A stretch of 64,000 nt of DNA from Escarpia spicata (GCA_963995525.1 OZ023206.1:2046001-2110000), one strand, 5' to 3'. Positions 1 through 12,248 are shown, counted from the first letter of the stretch. Made by a program: numbers and translations. Notes: generated by a model from the letters alone, not told the origin.

Positions 1-1019
1 TATAACGCACAAGAAGTTTGATTTTAAGGACCATTTTTTGGGCAATTGGTACACTATTAGAAAAACTCATCCATTTAAGTTAACTAAGTTTGCAGAACGC
101 TGTCCTGTTACTTTTTCTCTAACATTGTTGTAATATCCAAAATCATTCATAATATTATATCATGGCTATTCTCAATTAAGTTATTGTTTAACAAAAAACG
201 TTGTGGTTTATCCGCATCAATTAATTTTAACGTGTGCATTTACAAGTTGGACACTGCTAGATTACTGCGTGTCACAGTCGCCAGGAACGCGTTATGGGTC
301 GCTGAGCGTAATTTCTACAGCCGACACTATATGCCATGCACAAATCGAAATTAAATCAATTAAATAATTATCCTAAACCATCACATGCTATAGTAATGAA
401 TGGGGGCTGTCACTCACGTGCTGGATAAGCCCGGAACGGAAGATGGTTGTAAACGACACACGTCGACGCAAACAGTAACTGTTGTAAAAGTGCCAGAGTG
501 CCCGTGCTCCTCTCAACCAGGGCTATGGAACGCCTTATACGAACGTGAGAAGTGCAGTGGAGGCAGTCATGTAATTAGATTGGCCATGATTTAATCATAA
601 AGACGGTATTACACGCGTTCTTAGTGGGTAAATAAATGCTAGCGAATATAGTTATGATCACAGTAATTGGCAGTACCCCAATTAAAATATATTATTTGAT
701 CAATTAGGTATCTATATCAATAAAGCATTTGAAACGACTTTATTAAATTTTTCTGCATATTTACTAAGTATGTGTGTATATGTTCAAGGTATATTATTAG
801 TTATCAACACACTGTGATAAATTTCGGTACATTTTATATAGTTACTTAAATGGTTACACACAATATGATGTATATTACATGACGATTTTAGTTTTTTCAA
901 AAACGTTATACATTATTGTAGGTTTATTGTCAAAAAGATATATCTAGGTATCTTGGATATTAACCTTGGTTTATGAGAATATGGTCTGAGTGTTCAACGA
1001 ACATAACCGTTTGGAATGT
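1..1019. other. AT-rich intergenic sequence, no gene seen
   Basis: No reading frame with recognisable protein similarity, no RNA gene and no clear repeat was seen. The only open frame of note (400-594) is 64 codons without family features. Confidence 0.6.
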
Positions 1020-1550
1020 ATGTATAGCGTAACAAATCAACACGTTAATGAACCCCTGAATTCACGTGAATACTCGTTCCGCTAGAACCATACCAGTGTC
1101 CCCAGTTTCACACGTGAATGAACACTTGAATTCATGTGAATACCCTTCCACTATGACAGTACCAGTGCCCCCAGTTCCACACGTGAAGAAACACGTGAAT
1201 TAACGTGAATACTCGTTCCGCTAGAACCGTATCAGTGTCCCCAGTTCCACACGTGAAGGAACTCGCTAATTCACGTGATTACTCGTTCCCCTAGGACCGT
1301 ACCAGTTTCCCTAGTTTTACGGGAGAATGAACACGTGAATGAACCCCTGAATTCACGTGAATACTCATTCCGCTAGAACAGTACCAGTGTCCCCCGTTTC
1401 ATATGTGAATGAACCCGTGAATTCACGTGATTGCTCGTTCCGCTAAAACCGTACCAGTTTATCCAGTTCCACACGTGAACGAACACATTAATTCACGTGA
1501 TTACTCGTTCCTCTTAAACTGTACCAGTTTCCCCAGTTCCACACGTGAAT
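1020..1550. repeat. tandem array with CACGTGAA motifs, left part
   Basis: Diverged units of about 70 bp repeat seven to eight times. Each carries CACGTGAATGAAC, TACTCGTTCCGCTAGAACC and CAGTTCCACACGTGAA. The same units resume at 3,222, so the LINE between is an insertion into the array. Units contain the palindromes CACGTG and GAATTC. Confidence 0.9.
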
Positions 1551-3221
1551 AAATAAATCTTGTGCACTTGATTCATTTCCAACAATGCTGCTAAAAGCAT
1601 GTCTCGATACACTAATTGGACCTATAACAAATATTATAAATGCATCACTTTGCTCTGGCTGTTTTCCTGATGATTTTAAATACGCCCATGTCACACCACT
1701 TCTTAAGAAGTCATCTCTGCCTAAGCAAGACCTAAACAGTTATAGACCTATTTCTAATCTCAGCTTCATTTCCAAAATACTAGAAAAGGTTGTAGCAAGT
1801 CGTCTAAGGTCTCACATTAGCACAAATGTGTTAACTAATGTGTCACAATCAGCATATAAGCAGTTTCATTCAACAGAGACTGCCTTCTTAAAGGTTCATA
1901 ATGACATTAACTTGAACATTAATAATGGTAAAGTGACTGCACTTACCTTACTAGATCTCTCTGCCGCGTTTGACACGATTGATCACAGCATTCTCATTGA
2001 ACGCCTATTAAAGTGGTACGGCATATCTGGCACAGCTCTAAGCTGGTTTTCTTCGTATCTAACTGATAGATACCAAACTATAAAGATTGGGAACTGCTTT
2101 TCAGCTGCACTGCCGGCTTTATTTGGTGTTCCCCAGGGTTCTGTTCTTGGGCCTTTGCTTTTTACTCTTTACACCACGCCACTAAGCTCTGTTATACAAA
2201 AACATAACTTAGATCATCATCTTTATGCTGATGACACTCAGATTTACATTTCGTTGGCTACCCCGGATACAAATCGCTCCCTTAACCAACTTAGTGATTG
2301 CCTTCAAGATATCTTCCATTGGATGACTGACAGCAAGTTGAAATTAAATGCAAATAAAACTGAATTGATCATTATTGGTACTCGAATGCAGCGTTGTAAA
2401 CTGGATGGTTTTTTCCCTACGCGTATTTGGAATCAGTACATCACGCCAGCAACCTCGGTGCGTAATCTAGGAGTAATCTTTGATAGAAACTTAAATTTCC
2501 GACAATATATATCTCAAACATGTCGCTGCTGTTTTTATCATATTCGTGATCTTCGCCGTATTCGCCGGTATATGTCATTTTCTGTTGCTAAGACTATTGC
2601 AACAGCGCTTGTTAGCAGCAGAATTGACTATTGCAATTCCCTCCTTTATAATATCGCTAGCAAGGATATCACAAAACTTCAGCGTGTCCAAAATTGTCTA
2701 GCAAGAGTAGTTACAAGATCTCCTCGTTTTTCTCGCTCTGTGCCACTTTTGAAGTCTTTACATTGGCTTCCTGTACGATATCGTATAATTGTTAAGATCT
2801 GTACCATTACATATCAGGCACTGTTCAATAAGCAACCATCTTATTTGCATTTATTGCTTACTCCTGTAAGAAAATCTATCCAGCTTCGATCATCTAGTTC
2901 TGACCTACTTTTTGTTCCTAGAGCCAACACTAACATTGGAACTAGGGCTTTTTCTGTTGCTGCACCAACTCTTTGGAATATGCTTCCTCTTGGTGTTAGA
3001 TCAGTTGAAAATATTACAAAATTCCGTCGTCATTTAAAAACGTATCTTTACAACCTTGCTTATCCACCTTAGCTCCCTAGCGCCTTGACCCATCTGTTGA
3101 CAACTGGAAAACTACTTATGGACTTTGAGATTGACCAACCCTTTTGTTTTGATGCGCCTCTGAGCTTGGTTTCCAAGGATTTAGGCGCAATAGAAGTTAT
3201 CTTATTATTATTATTATTATT
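1551..3221 (+). mobile_element. 5'-truncated non-LTR retrotransposon, CR1/L2-like
   Basis: The segment interrupts a tandem array whose units flank it on both sides. It ends in a (TTA)n run at about 3,205-3,221, the short-microsatellite tail usual for CR1/L2-type LINEs. Only the reverse transcriptase part is present; the upstream endonuclease is missing, as expected from 5' truncation during target-primed reverse transcription. The exact junctions are blurred by the repetitive flanks and no clear target-site duplication can be read. Confidence 0.88.
1585..3072 (+). CDS. reverse transcriptase of CR1/L2-type LINE, partial
   Basis: A 495-codon open frame encodes the reverse transcriptase domain and C-terminal region of a LINE ORF2. 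In order one sees NSYRPISNLSFISKILEKV, HSTETAF, LLDLSAAFDTIDH (first catalytic aspartate), GVPQGSVLGPLLF, HLYADDTQIY (the YADD catalytic pair) and KLKLNANKTE. The C-terminal part SRIDYCNSLLYN, RVQNCLARVV, LHWLPVRYRI and FRRHLKTYLYN is the conserved tail of this group. The product would copy its own RNA into DNA at a nicked target. The usual GFR before HSTE reads YKQF. The first methionine is internal to the domain, so the true start is lost. No internal stop is seen, suggesting a fairly recent insertion, but the copy lacks the endonuclease and cannot be autonomous. Confidence 0.9.
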   Translation: MLLKACLDTLIGPITNIINASLCSGCFPDDFKYAHVTPLLKKSSLPKQDLNSYRPISNLSFISKILEKVVASRLRSHISTNVLTNVSQSAYKQFHSTETAFLKVHNDINLNINNGKVTALTLLDLSAAFDTIDHSILIERLLKWYGISGTALSWFSSYLTDRYQTIKIGNCFSAALPALFGVPQGSVLGPLLFTLYTTPLSSVIQKHNLDHHLYADDTQIYISLATPDTNRSLNQLSDCLQDIFHWMTDSKLKLNANKTELIIIGTRMQRCKLDGFFPTRIWNQYITPATSVRNLGVIFDRNLNFRQYISQTCRCCFYHIRDLRRIRRYMSFSVAKTIATALVSSRIDYCNSLLYNIASKDITKLQRVQNCLARVVTRSPRFSRSVPLLKSLHWLPVRYRIIVKICTITYQALFNKQPSYLHLLLTPVRKSIQLRSSSSDLLFVPRANTNIGTRAFSVAAPTLWNMLPLGVRSVENITKFRRHLKTYLYNLAYPP

Positions 3222-3705
3222 AATGAACACGTTAATTCACGTGATTACTCGTTCCCCTGGAACCGTACCAGTTTCCACACTTTCACACGTCAATGAACCC
3301 GTAAATTCAAGTGAATACTCGTTCCGCCAGAACCTTACCAGTTCTCCCAGTTTCACACGGGAATGAACCCGTGAATTCACGTGAATACTCGTTCCGCTTG
3401 AACCGTACCAGTTTCCCCAGTTCCATACGTGAATGAACCCGTGATTTCATGTAATTACTCGTTCCCATGGAACCGTACCAGTTTCCCCAGTTTCACACGT
3501 GAATTAACTCGTGAATTCACGTGAAGACACGTACTGGTGTAGCCGTACCAGTTCTGAACCAGTACGACACGTGTCAAACTGGTTCAAATCTCGTGAAAAT
3601 AGGCAGAACACGTGTATTCACATGAATACACGTAAATGCACGTACTGGTGGAGCCGTACCAGTTATGAACCAGTATGCCGCGTGTCAAACTGGTTCAAAA
3701 TTGGG
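3222..3705. repeat. tandem array with CACGTGAA motifs, right part
   Basis: This continues the 1,020-1,550 array after the LINE insertion. The last two units (about 3,530-3,700) differ: each holds GTACCAGTTCTGAACCAGTA or a close variant, an imperfect dyad, followed by CGTGTCAAACTGGTTCAAA. Confidence 0.88.
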
Positions 3706-4384
3706 TCCTTATTTACTGGGGTAGCCCACGGCCGTGGAACAAGTGGTGCTATCCCTTCGGCGTGCTCGCCACCTGACTGATTGGGACACAGTCCTCGATA
3801 TCAGAATCAAGGCCAGGCCACCAGACGAAGCTTCTAGCGATCGACTTTATTCTGACCATGCCCGGCTGTATCACACGCAGTTCTCGTAGTATCTGTTATC
3901 TGAACACTGCTGTAATGATTACTCTCCTCCCCATACTTTTGATTAATTCAAGACTAAAAAAAAATCTTTCTGGCTAAGGGCCTGTGTCTCACCCATCAGT
4001 GGGATAGAGAGCTGCCTCCTCATCAGCGTCAGGATCAACTCGGTCTGGGCGTCTTGCTTGTGTTGTTGTTCCTGGCTTGTTATAGCCCCCGGCGCCGGCT
4101 GCAACAGAGAGAACAACTGTCCATGACACCAGGGACTGTTTCACTACGGTAAAGTGCTCATCCGGGAAATCCATCACTAAACAGAATCCTTGTTAAATTT
4201 AAGAAGTTTTTTCAAAATGCTCACTATCGAGGCCAACCTTACTCCAACGATCCTGTTAACGCAGCTTTCCCAAATCCTCTGTCACGGAGACATTTGAAAT
4301 TACCATTAACAAGTTAAAAAAAAAAAAACATTCCTTCTGCCGTTTTAATCTTAAGTGCTAGTTTTAAGTAAACTGTTTACAGCA
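3706..4384. other. intergenic, no gene recognised
   Basis: Nothing is supported here beyond an A-run near 4,316-4,328. Confidence 0.5.
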
Positions 4385-4583
4385 AAATATGTACACACGC
4401 ACAAACAGGCTTACATAGGCACGCACAGGCACGCATCCCGCAGACACGCGCAGAAACGCGGACACGCTCACGCGCACACATGCATGCACACACCCACACC
4501 CCCCCCACACACACATACACCCCCACACACACACACACTCACACGCACGCACACACAAACACACAAACACACACACACACACT
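4385..4583. repeat. CA-rich dinucleotide microsatellite
   Basis: About 200 bp of impure (CA)n with interspersed CACGCA and a C-run (about 4,499-4,507). Open frames on both strands through it are compositional. Alternating purine-pyrimidine sequence of this kind can adopt Z-DNA. Confidence 0.95.
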
Positions 4584-4599
4584 ACCGTTTTGTTCTATA

Positions 4600-5480
4600 A
4601 TTAAGTACGCTTGTATTATATGTAGTGTAATGTTATATTTTCTTATGTCTTTTTATTGATAATATGTTAAAAAATAGTTACATCGCGTCATGAACTTGAA
4701 TATACAACATGCAGAAATTCTTTAGCGCGATTTACCCAATAACGTCTTTGAAATTAGTCGTCATCACACATTTCGCAAAAACATTTTGCACACACGGATC
4801 CTGGCAAGTCATGGTGTGCCCACGCCGTGCATTAGTCACATTTCATCCAGGCTTCCCCGTCCTTATTTTCCGAACAAAATTGGTGCATTATTGTTGTTGC
4901 ACCCAGTTGTCGCGCTTGTTTTCGAAGGTACGATACATCGCAGTGGCACGTCGAACGATCCCTTCCTTCCCCATGTAGTTCCACTCGTAGTTTTTTGGTA
5001 GATCTTGTTCTCAATCGAAGTTGACGTTTGTATGGACCGAGCGTGGTGAGACATGTCTTTTCTCTGTTACACCTCTTTCGCTTTGTTGATTGATCTCCTT
5101 TCACTATAGGTGATACACTCTCTACGATGTTTATTATCATGGTTTAGTGATACAACTGTACATGCAACTTAACAATATACTTATACATTACACTATTTAA
5201 TAATATAAGACGTATCCATAAAGCTAATATATTGATATAATATAAAAGTAAATTATTAATATTTTTGTTTTCCTTACGAATTGTATTATTATTCTGACTA
5301 TTCTATAACTAGGTAATATATAGTAGTAGGCATCCTGCAGTCTCGTAAGACTATGGAACTGTGCCCTGGTATCGAAGAACAGTTGTTGGCTGGGCAGCGT
5401 CTGTTATTGCTGCAGAGGCCAATTCTTGAATGGCAGTCTTTATTGCATATGCTGCACTTGAAGGTGCTCTCAGCTCTGTT
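4600..5480. other. intergenic, no gene recognised
   Basis: Short overlapping open frames on both strands at 4,709-5,140 show no family motif. The strip 5,298-5,483 is the 3' end of the minus-strand LINE described next. Confidence 0.5.
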
Positions 5481-5645
5481 CACAGCCTAGGTGTTTTTTC
5501 GGCGGATGCATTTTTCTTCTGCTAGCCTGCGGAGAGTATCCTCTCCTCTTTTGAGACCCCTGTGTAGTTTCTGCCTCCATGTGGATTGGTCTCCAGCAAG
5601 ATACTCCCAGTTGTCAACATCTATGTCTAGTGCCTTCAAGTCTCG

Positions 5646-7158
5646 CTAACATACGTCCTTGAAGCGCAGATAGGGACGTCCTGCAGCTTTCTTTCCAGAG
5701 GTCAGATCTCCGTAGAGGATGTCTTTTGGAAGTCTCCCATCTTCCACCCGATGTACATGGCCGAGCCAGCGGAGGAGGCGTTGCCTGAGCATGGTCACCA
5801 GGCTCACAGACTTGGCACGTGAGAGGACCTCTGTATAGGGGACTCGTTCCTTCCAGGAGATCCCGAAGATGCGCCGCAGGCAGCGCATGTGAAATGAGTT
5901 CAGTCGATTCTCCTGAGTGGAGTACAGCGTCCAGGACTCACTACCGTACAGAAGTGTAGTCAGCACGCAGGTGTTGCACATTGTCACCTTTGTGTGCTCT
6001 GTTAGCATTTTGTTATTCCACACTCTCTTTATAAGCCGGACAAGTGTTGAGGCCGCTCGCCCAATCCTTCTGCTGATTTCTGCTTCTAATGAGAGGTTGT
6101 CAGCAATGGTGGACCCGAGGTAGGTGAAGAGGTGGACGACCTCTAGCTCGTAATTGTATATGGTGATGTTTGGGGGAGTGATCACGTCCTGCCACATGAT
6201 GTTAGTCTTTCTCAAGCTGATTGTCATCCGACATCTATGCATGCCTTTGCAAAGCGGTTCATGAGGTTGTGTAGCTCGTCCTCAGTATGCGTAATGACTG
6301 CTGCATCATCCGCAAACAGAAAGTCTCTGACGAGGGTCAGGCGCACCTTGGTCTTCGCTTTTAGGCGAGACAAGTTGAATAGTTTTCCGTCAGATCTCGT
6401 GTGCATGTACACTCCCTCTGTCAATGATCCAAAGGCGTGCTTCAACATAAGGGCAAAGAATATCCCAAAGACGGTTGGGGCAAGGACGCATCTCTGTTTG
6501 ACGCCACTGGTAACGCTAAAAGTCTCGGAAGTAGAACCGTCATACAGGATTGTACCTCTCATATCATCATGGAATGACCTGATTATGCTGCAGAGCTTTG
6601 GGGGCATCCTATCTTCGGTAGGATCTTGAACAGACCATCCCTGCTCACAAGGTCGAAGGCTTTGATAAGATCGATGAAGGCAATGTACAGCGGCTTCTGC
6701 TGTTCCCTGCATTTCTCATGTAACTGTCGAAGCGAAACGATCATGTCACTAGTTGATATATTTGCTCTGAAGCCACACTGGGATTCGGGGTAGACTTTGT
6801 CAGCGAGTATGTGTAGTCTGTTCAGGATGACACGAACAAACAACTTGCCAACTACGCCCAGGAGTGAGATGCCTCTGTAATTGTTACAATCACTCCTGTC
6901 TCTTTTCTCCTTGTATAGCGTAACGATGTTGGCATCCTTCATGTCTTGTGGCATGGCCCCTTCACTCCAGCACTGACAAAGAAGTACGTGTAGGGGTTTG
7001 AGTAGAGTGCTCTTGTCGCACTTGATGATTTCGGGTGGGATTCCATCGCCTCCAGGTGCTTTTCCACTGGAGAGGTTGTCAATAACCTTGCTGAGTTCGT
7101 CGATGGTTGGTTCCTCGTCCAGCTCTTTTAGAATGGGCGGATATTCTATGCCATCCAT
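5646..7158 (-). pseudogene. LINE reverse transcriptase, frameshifted
   Basis: Three open pieces (7,158-6,583, 6,712-6,224, 6,242-5,646) together cover a reverse transcriptase. Motifs in order are GKAPGGDGIPPEIIK, YRGISLLGVVGKLF, QCGFRANISTSDMI, IDLIKAFDLVSRDGL (catalytic aspartate), GVKQRCVLAPTVF and FLFADDAAVITH (catalytic aspartate pair). The usual GVKQGC is GVKQRC here. The last piece holds YLGSTIADN, LLYGSESWTLY, CLRRIFGISWKERVPYTEVL and RWLGHVHRVEDGRLPKDILY, the conserved post-RT region. Frame changes near 6,650 and 6,235 break the protein, so this is an inactive copy. Confidence 0.88.
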
Positions 7159-7660
7159 GGCTGAGCTGGTGACAACATTCTCTCTGGAGCAAAGTTCTGA
7201 GTAGTACTCTACTCACCTCTCCATTAGATTTTTCCTGTCATGGGTGGGCTCTCCTGTGGAGGACCTCAAAGGAGCTGTCTTGCTCTGAGTTGGGCCTATG
7301 GCTTTCTTGATGCCGTCATACGTGTTACCTGTATCAATTGATCTCTGGGTGTCCTTGCATATCTGGTGCCAGCATTCGTTCGCACAGGGCCTAGCAGTCT
7401 GCTAAACTTTGCTTCTGGCTGCTCGGAGTACCTGGAGCGATGCTTGGCTGGGTGAGCGCTTGTGTTCTTCAAGAGCTGCACGCTTGGCCTCGATAACTAG
7501 AGTCATCACACTGCAGTTAATTTCGAACCAATCATTTGTCTTCCTTGACTTCTTCTTTCCAAAGACTGATGGCAGTATTTGGTTCTGTGTCGCGTACATG
7601 GCTCCATGTCTGAGTGGCAGTGTCAAGTGGTAGACTGTCGTTCAGTGCATCCTCCAGTAC

Positions 7661-8480
7661 CTATGTAAACAGTGCTGTCTTTTCGGGATGTGTTGTTTTG
7701 CTCACATCAATGCGAGGTTTTGTTTCGCGTTTAGAGCGATATATCTTCTTCGGCTGCAACCTAATCCTGCAGCACATCAAAGAGTTGTCTGTGTCGCAGT
7801 CAGCGCTGTGGTAGGATCGGGTGATGAGAACATTCTGGAGGCAAGAGCGTCTAGTGATGATCAAGTCCAGCTGATGCCAGTGCTTTGATCGGGGGTATCT
7901 CCATGATGTATTGTGTTGGGGCTTCGTCTGATAGAAGGAGTTAGTGACGCAGAGGTCGAAGTAGGAACACAACTCAAGAAGTCGCTGTCCAGACTCATTT
8001 ATCTTGCCGACTCCATGATGTTCCAGGCAGACTGGCCAGGCGACATGATCGGCTCCCACCCTTGCGTTGAAGTCACCCAACAGCAGCAGGTGTTCCTGTG
8101 GCAGTATCTGGCTGATGATGGATTCCAGGTTTCCATAAAACTCATCTTTGGCTTCTGGTGTTGAGTACAGGGTTGGCGCATACACACTGATGATGTTGAC
8201 AGGGCCGTCGCACGTTTGAAGACGGAGCGAGAGGAGTCTTTTAGATCCGTTTCCGTCAGGCTCTATCATCCCTAGCAATTTGTTCTTGACTGCAAAGCCT
8301 ACGCCGTGCACTCTTGTATTATCGAGTCCCTTGCCTTGCCAATAGAACGTGTGGTCCTTTTCCCTCAAAGACCCTGATTCGGCCAGGCGTTTTTGTTGGA
8401 GTGTGGCGATGTCGACATCAAGCCTTTTGAGCTCGTTGTTAATGACTGCAGTTTTTTGGGCGTCACTGATGTCTTGGAAG
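7661..8480 (-). pseudogene. LINE apurinic/apyrimidinic-type endonuclease, broken
   Basis: The 235-codon frame plus upstream codons in the same strand encode the exonuclease-endonuclease-phosphatase fold used to nick target DNA. Visible motifs are NIISVYAPTLYS, LLLLGDFNARVG (catalytic D and N), HWHQLDLIITRR and a degenerate SAD-CDTDNSLM in place of the SDH motif. Upstream on the minus strand the text LKRLDVDIATLQQKRLAES is the start of the domain. A stop upstream and the frame break before the RT show that it is dead. Confidence 0.82.
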
Positions 8481-8560
8481 TCGTGTCAGATGTCGATCGT
8501 CATGGTACGAATGTTCCAGCATCCCAACTTTATAATCGATTTCCTTTTCCGGTTCCGGTC

Positions 8561-9710
8561 CGTTTTCCTTTTCATTATCTGTTTTGTGCTCTGTCTTGTG
8601 TTGCTTGGTGCAGGAATTTCAGTCCACTCTTCAGGTTGCAAAACCCTAAGCCCCATGCATCCAGTGAGGCAGGTGAACCGTGGCGATCCAACATCATGCT
8701 GGCTGGGGGCTGCCCAGCTTGAGGCGGGCGGTAGCTATCCTGTGAGATCTGTAGATCTCTCCTACCGTCAGAAGCAACCCTTGGCGCCACACTCTACGCC
8801 AATCGAGCAGGAGACTTATAACCGGTAAACTGCTGCTTCCCGTGTTTTATCTACACCGTGAGGTGAAGCTGGACTGTCCTCTCCAGGCACAAGTCTGGGC
8901 AAGTTGATATGGAGGGCCAGTTATTGCCCATGCAGCAAGTCTCCCTCTCCACGTCACTGGTGGATCCAAAGGAACATCCAGAACTGATACAGTTGGGCAC
9001 CAGTGCCGTCGCAGGAGCTGCCAGAAGGACGTTGAACATAACATCGGACCGCCTTAGGGACTCCGACTCCGGATTTACTGTCAGGGTGTTCTCCCTTAGC
9101 CTTTCCCGTGTGAGAGTATAGCCGCAAGGCAGCGGAGGTTTGGAATAAGAGTTTACCTTCTCCTAGACATGCGATCACTCAAGGTTAACAAGCCCCATCT
9201 GCCCGAAGCGTCTAGTTTTAAGGCGCCATATATCCGTCTTTGCCCCTTCTTCTGTCAGTAAAGAACAATTCCGCCACATGAAGGCCAGGAGCTGGATTCA
9301 GCTATCAGAGGCTTTACGAGAGGGACACTTAATATGTAGTGAGAGCTTATTCTCACACCCACCCCCGTTTAACAGTCTTGGAATCAGTAATGTGTAATTA
9401 GCCTATATATGTAAAATAATGTAATACCATAATACATTACAAATAGAGGTGTGCGTATTGTACCAACGACCCATAGCGAACCCCTGTTAGCATTTAAAAT
9501 CGAATACACACACATCAGAGCATATACATTTCGTTTATGCATGCCGCAGTTTCCGTAGTTTTCAACGCACACAAACGGAAATAAAAAAAATTGAAAATAG
9601 TGCTGACATTAACAAAAGTGTAAAAAACAATCTTGTTAAGCTCACCTCTTTGAATGTGTGTTTCGCGCTACCGACCAATGTTTACAAGAGCTCATTTATG
9701 AGTTACTTAG
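8561..9710. other. intergenic, possible 5' region of the LINE
   Basis: No motif-bearing frame was found. Positions 8,580-9,150 may be the untranslated 5' part of the minus-strand LINE because they directly abut its endonuclease, but nothing in the sequence proves it. Confidence 0.4.
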
Positions 9711-9809
9711 TACCGCGTTTATGGCCCTATCGGCCTGCCATACACGTACCACATCAACGACGCCACACGGCGTATTATGGCTGGCCAATAGAGTCATAAA
9801 CGCGGTACA
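9711..9809. mobile_element. short palindromic element (MITE-like)
   Basis: The ends GTACCGCGTTTATGGCCCTA (9,711) and the reverse complement of ATAGAGTCATAAACGCGGTAC (ending 9,809) pair over about 20 bases. The inner arms CGGCCTGCCATA and TATGGCTGGCC also pair. Part of the arm, TATCGGCCTGCCATA, recurs at about 10,123. A folded non-autonomous element is the simplest reading; no target duplication is evident. Confidence 0.55.
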
Positions 9810-9824
9810 CTCAACGCGTTGAAT

Positions 9825-9990
9825 AAGAAGTTAACGCGTTAACTTAGGAACCAATGAGAACGCGAAAAACATAACGCGTTAACTTAGCAACCAATGCGGA
9901 CCCGAAGAAGTTAGTTCGTTAACATATCAACCAATAAGGATTCGGAGAAGTTAACGCGTTTACTTAGCAACCAATAATGACTCATTTAGC
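9825..9990. repeat. four diverged copies of a ~45-bp unit with AACGCGTTAAC
   Basis: The core GTTAACGCGTTAACTTAG followed by CAACCAAT recurs with changes near 9,833, 9,871, 9,918 and 9,949. The core is palindromic. Confidence 0.75.
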
Positions 9991-11239
9991 TACGAATTAT
10001 ATATTGAACCAATGAATGCTAATCGTACTTATGCATTATGAACAAGAAAAGGCTGTTAATCTACAATACCATTTATGAATTAATATAGCTAAATTTTGGC
10101 AACATCCTGCGCAATGCACATTATCGGCCTGCCATATTGTGGCGTATATTATCGTAGGCGCGGAAACGGGAAAGAAGCAGCTGCCCTACCTGGAATGCCC
10201 CACCCCGAGTCAATTTGAGCCTAAATGTGGTTTTTTGGCGAGCCTCAAAGGGTGCAATTGGAGGTTTGTGGTGAGCTTCGACAATTTAGAACGTCGCCAT
10301 ATAAAATATTCAACAGCACCACCAACCTGAACCCCCCCCCCCCCCCCTCTTCTGATGCCATCAGTCGAGAGCTGAGACAGCGGAGAAGCTGAAATTACAG
10401 CGGTGCGGCGGCGAAAACATGTCAACAGCACCCCCTCCCCGTCTTCCGATGTCATGATCCGGCAGCGGATCGAGCGGAGTGGTGCTGAAGCTCCGCTCCC
10501 CCAATATTAATTTTGTTCCTGCGCCACTGCATATTATTACTGTATTAATTAATTAAGATACACTAAAATTGAATCACCTGCTAAGACAACATGGGCCTAA
10601 CTAACTAACGACATGGCGATTAGCGGCAAGCCGTCAATAAACTTATAGAGTTACCACACTGCCATTCCATAGTCGAGTTACGATATGTTACATGGTGTTT
10701 AGAAGTAGCTCTAAAATAATGTAAAAAGTTGTTTTAGAGACCGAGACTACGGGCTATAATGTGTAAGTTAACTCCAGGCATCGTCGGGCGTGAACGACGA
10801 CGAAAACCAGCGGACCATTTGCCGAAAGATAACCCTATTCTACGTCGCGCGTCTCCAGCAACCTTGACCGCAGTTGACCGGATGACCGGGGCGACTAGAA
10901 TTACCGCAGACTCCGTGACGGTGCACGGCATCGATACGCAGTGAGTGGTTGGTTACCGCAGAACGATACATTGTGAAACGGGCTGTCAACATGGCAAACG
11001 CCGGTGAAAAACCCTGCACGAATTGGCAATCGGCTAATCTAGACAAAGAAAGGCGGCGCTTCAAACAGCACTGCGAGTTTACGATCAACGGCCCGCTTGC
11101 AAAGAAACCTGAAACCTCATGACGTACATTGGCAACAAAGGATGCGAAATCTACAAGACCTTTACCTGGATGCCATCGATGGGTGACGATTCGGCAGAAA
11201 ACACCACTTAGGCGAGCGGTAGATCCACCTAACAGACCG
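9991..11239. other. intergenic, no gene recognised
   Basis: Contains a C-run (10,331-10,347). Small open frames at 10,139-11,088 have no recognisable motif. Confidence 0.5.
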
Positions 11240-12200
11240 ATTTAAATGCCCCCCCCCCACACATCAAAATGTTATATCATTGGAAAGCCCTGCGTCATAA
11301 CTAGGCCTGTCGTATAGATGCCAAGTGGTGCAGTAAGCGTGAATCCAAGGTCAAACAAGGTCACCATCAAACGATCAATTTTAGAAATTGGGCGCTTCCG
11401 AAAACTTCTTAATATTACAATGGCTATCTAGCTACTTTATTTAAATAGAAAATAGCCGTGTCATATATTCTTGGAACGCGTATTGTCTCACCTTTAATAC
11501 AGTGTACGATATGATGCTGCATCCAGGATTGATAAGAGTGACGACAAGGTCAAACAAGGCCACCCATCAAATTACGAATATTCGAAAGTTTACAATGCCG
11601 CGAACATCATAAAGTTACACCGACTGTGTTTCTACTTCACGACTACGGACATATCATACAAAGTATGAAAGGACAATTTCACCCCGTCACAATGCTGTGT
11701 GATATGGCGCTGTGTGATGAAGCAATTTCTGTGGAGCAGCGTTCAAACAGAGTCACCGTCAATTGATGAATGTTAGAAATTGCGCCACCCCACAAGCTTT
11801 ACAAAATCTTAATGGTTATTGAGCTACGTTACCTACTTACTGATGTCCATTTCATATACCTTTGGGAAGCTTACTGTCTTCCCGGTACAATGAGGTATAA
11901 CGTACAGCTATTAAATGGAGCATTATGTGTGTAGTGAATGTCAAACAAGGTCACTACCAAATGATGACTGTTCAAAATTGCACCATTCCACAATCGTTGT
12001 AGGCCTAGGTTTATAATGGTTGCGTATCTATTTGCCTACGTGCATAATGCCTCTTCACATACCATTGTAAACCTTATTGTATCTTCGTAAAAATGTGGTA
12101 TGACACGGAGCTATCAACTGGTGCTGTAAGTGTGGAGCAAATGTTGAAAAAGGTCACCGTCAAATGATGAATTTTCGAAATTGTGCTATTCTAGAAATGT
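11240..12200 (+). repeat. left inverted arm built from ~197-bp subrepeats
   Basis: Five diverged units each contain a version of GGTCAAACAAGGTCACC followed by CAAATGATGAATNTTNGAAATTG, near 11,350, 11,545, 11,741, 11,940 and 12,144. The arm is therefore both a tandem array and one half of the long inverted repeat. Confidence 0.85.
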
Positions 12201-12248
12201 TAAGACAAATTGTTCTAACGATTGCTTTGAAGTCAAACGATGAAAAGT

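Larger units (their letters stand above)
5298..8560 (-). mobile_element. decayed non-LTR retrotransposon with EN, RT and C-terminal zinc finger
   Basis: Read on the minus strand, the order is apurinic-type endonuclease (about 8,480-7,661), reverse transcriptase (7,158-6,224), post-RT region (6,242-5,646) and a C-terminal zinc-finger-like motif FKCSICNKDCHSRIGLCSNN (about 5,460-5,400). This is the layout of a complete ORF2. The pieces lie in different frames, so the copy carries several indels and stops. The text matches a LINE group common in invertebrates with a TDGKLFNL-type motif (here SDGKLFNLSRLKAKTKV); I cannot assign the clade by eye. The 5' end beyond 8,560 is unclear. Confidence 0.85.

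Noticed and set aside
400..594. 64-codon open frame near the left edge
   Set aside because: No motif, no splice or promoter support.
4355..4600. His/Thr-rich frame
   Set aside because: CA microsatellite.
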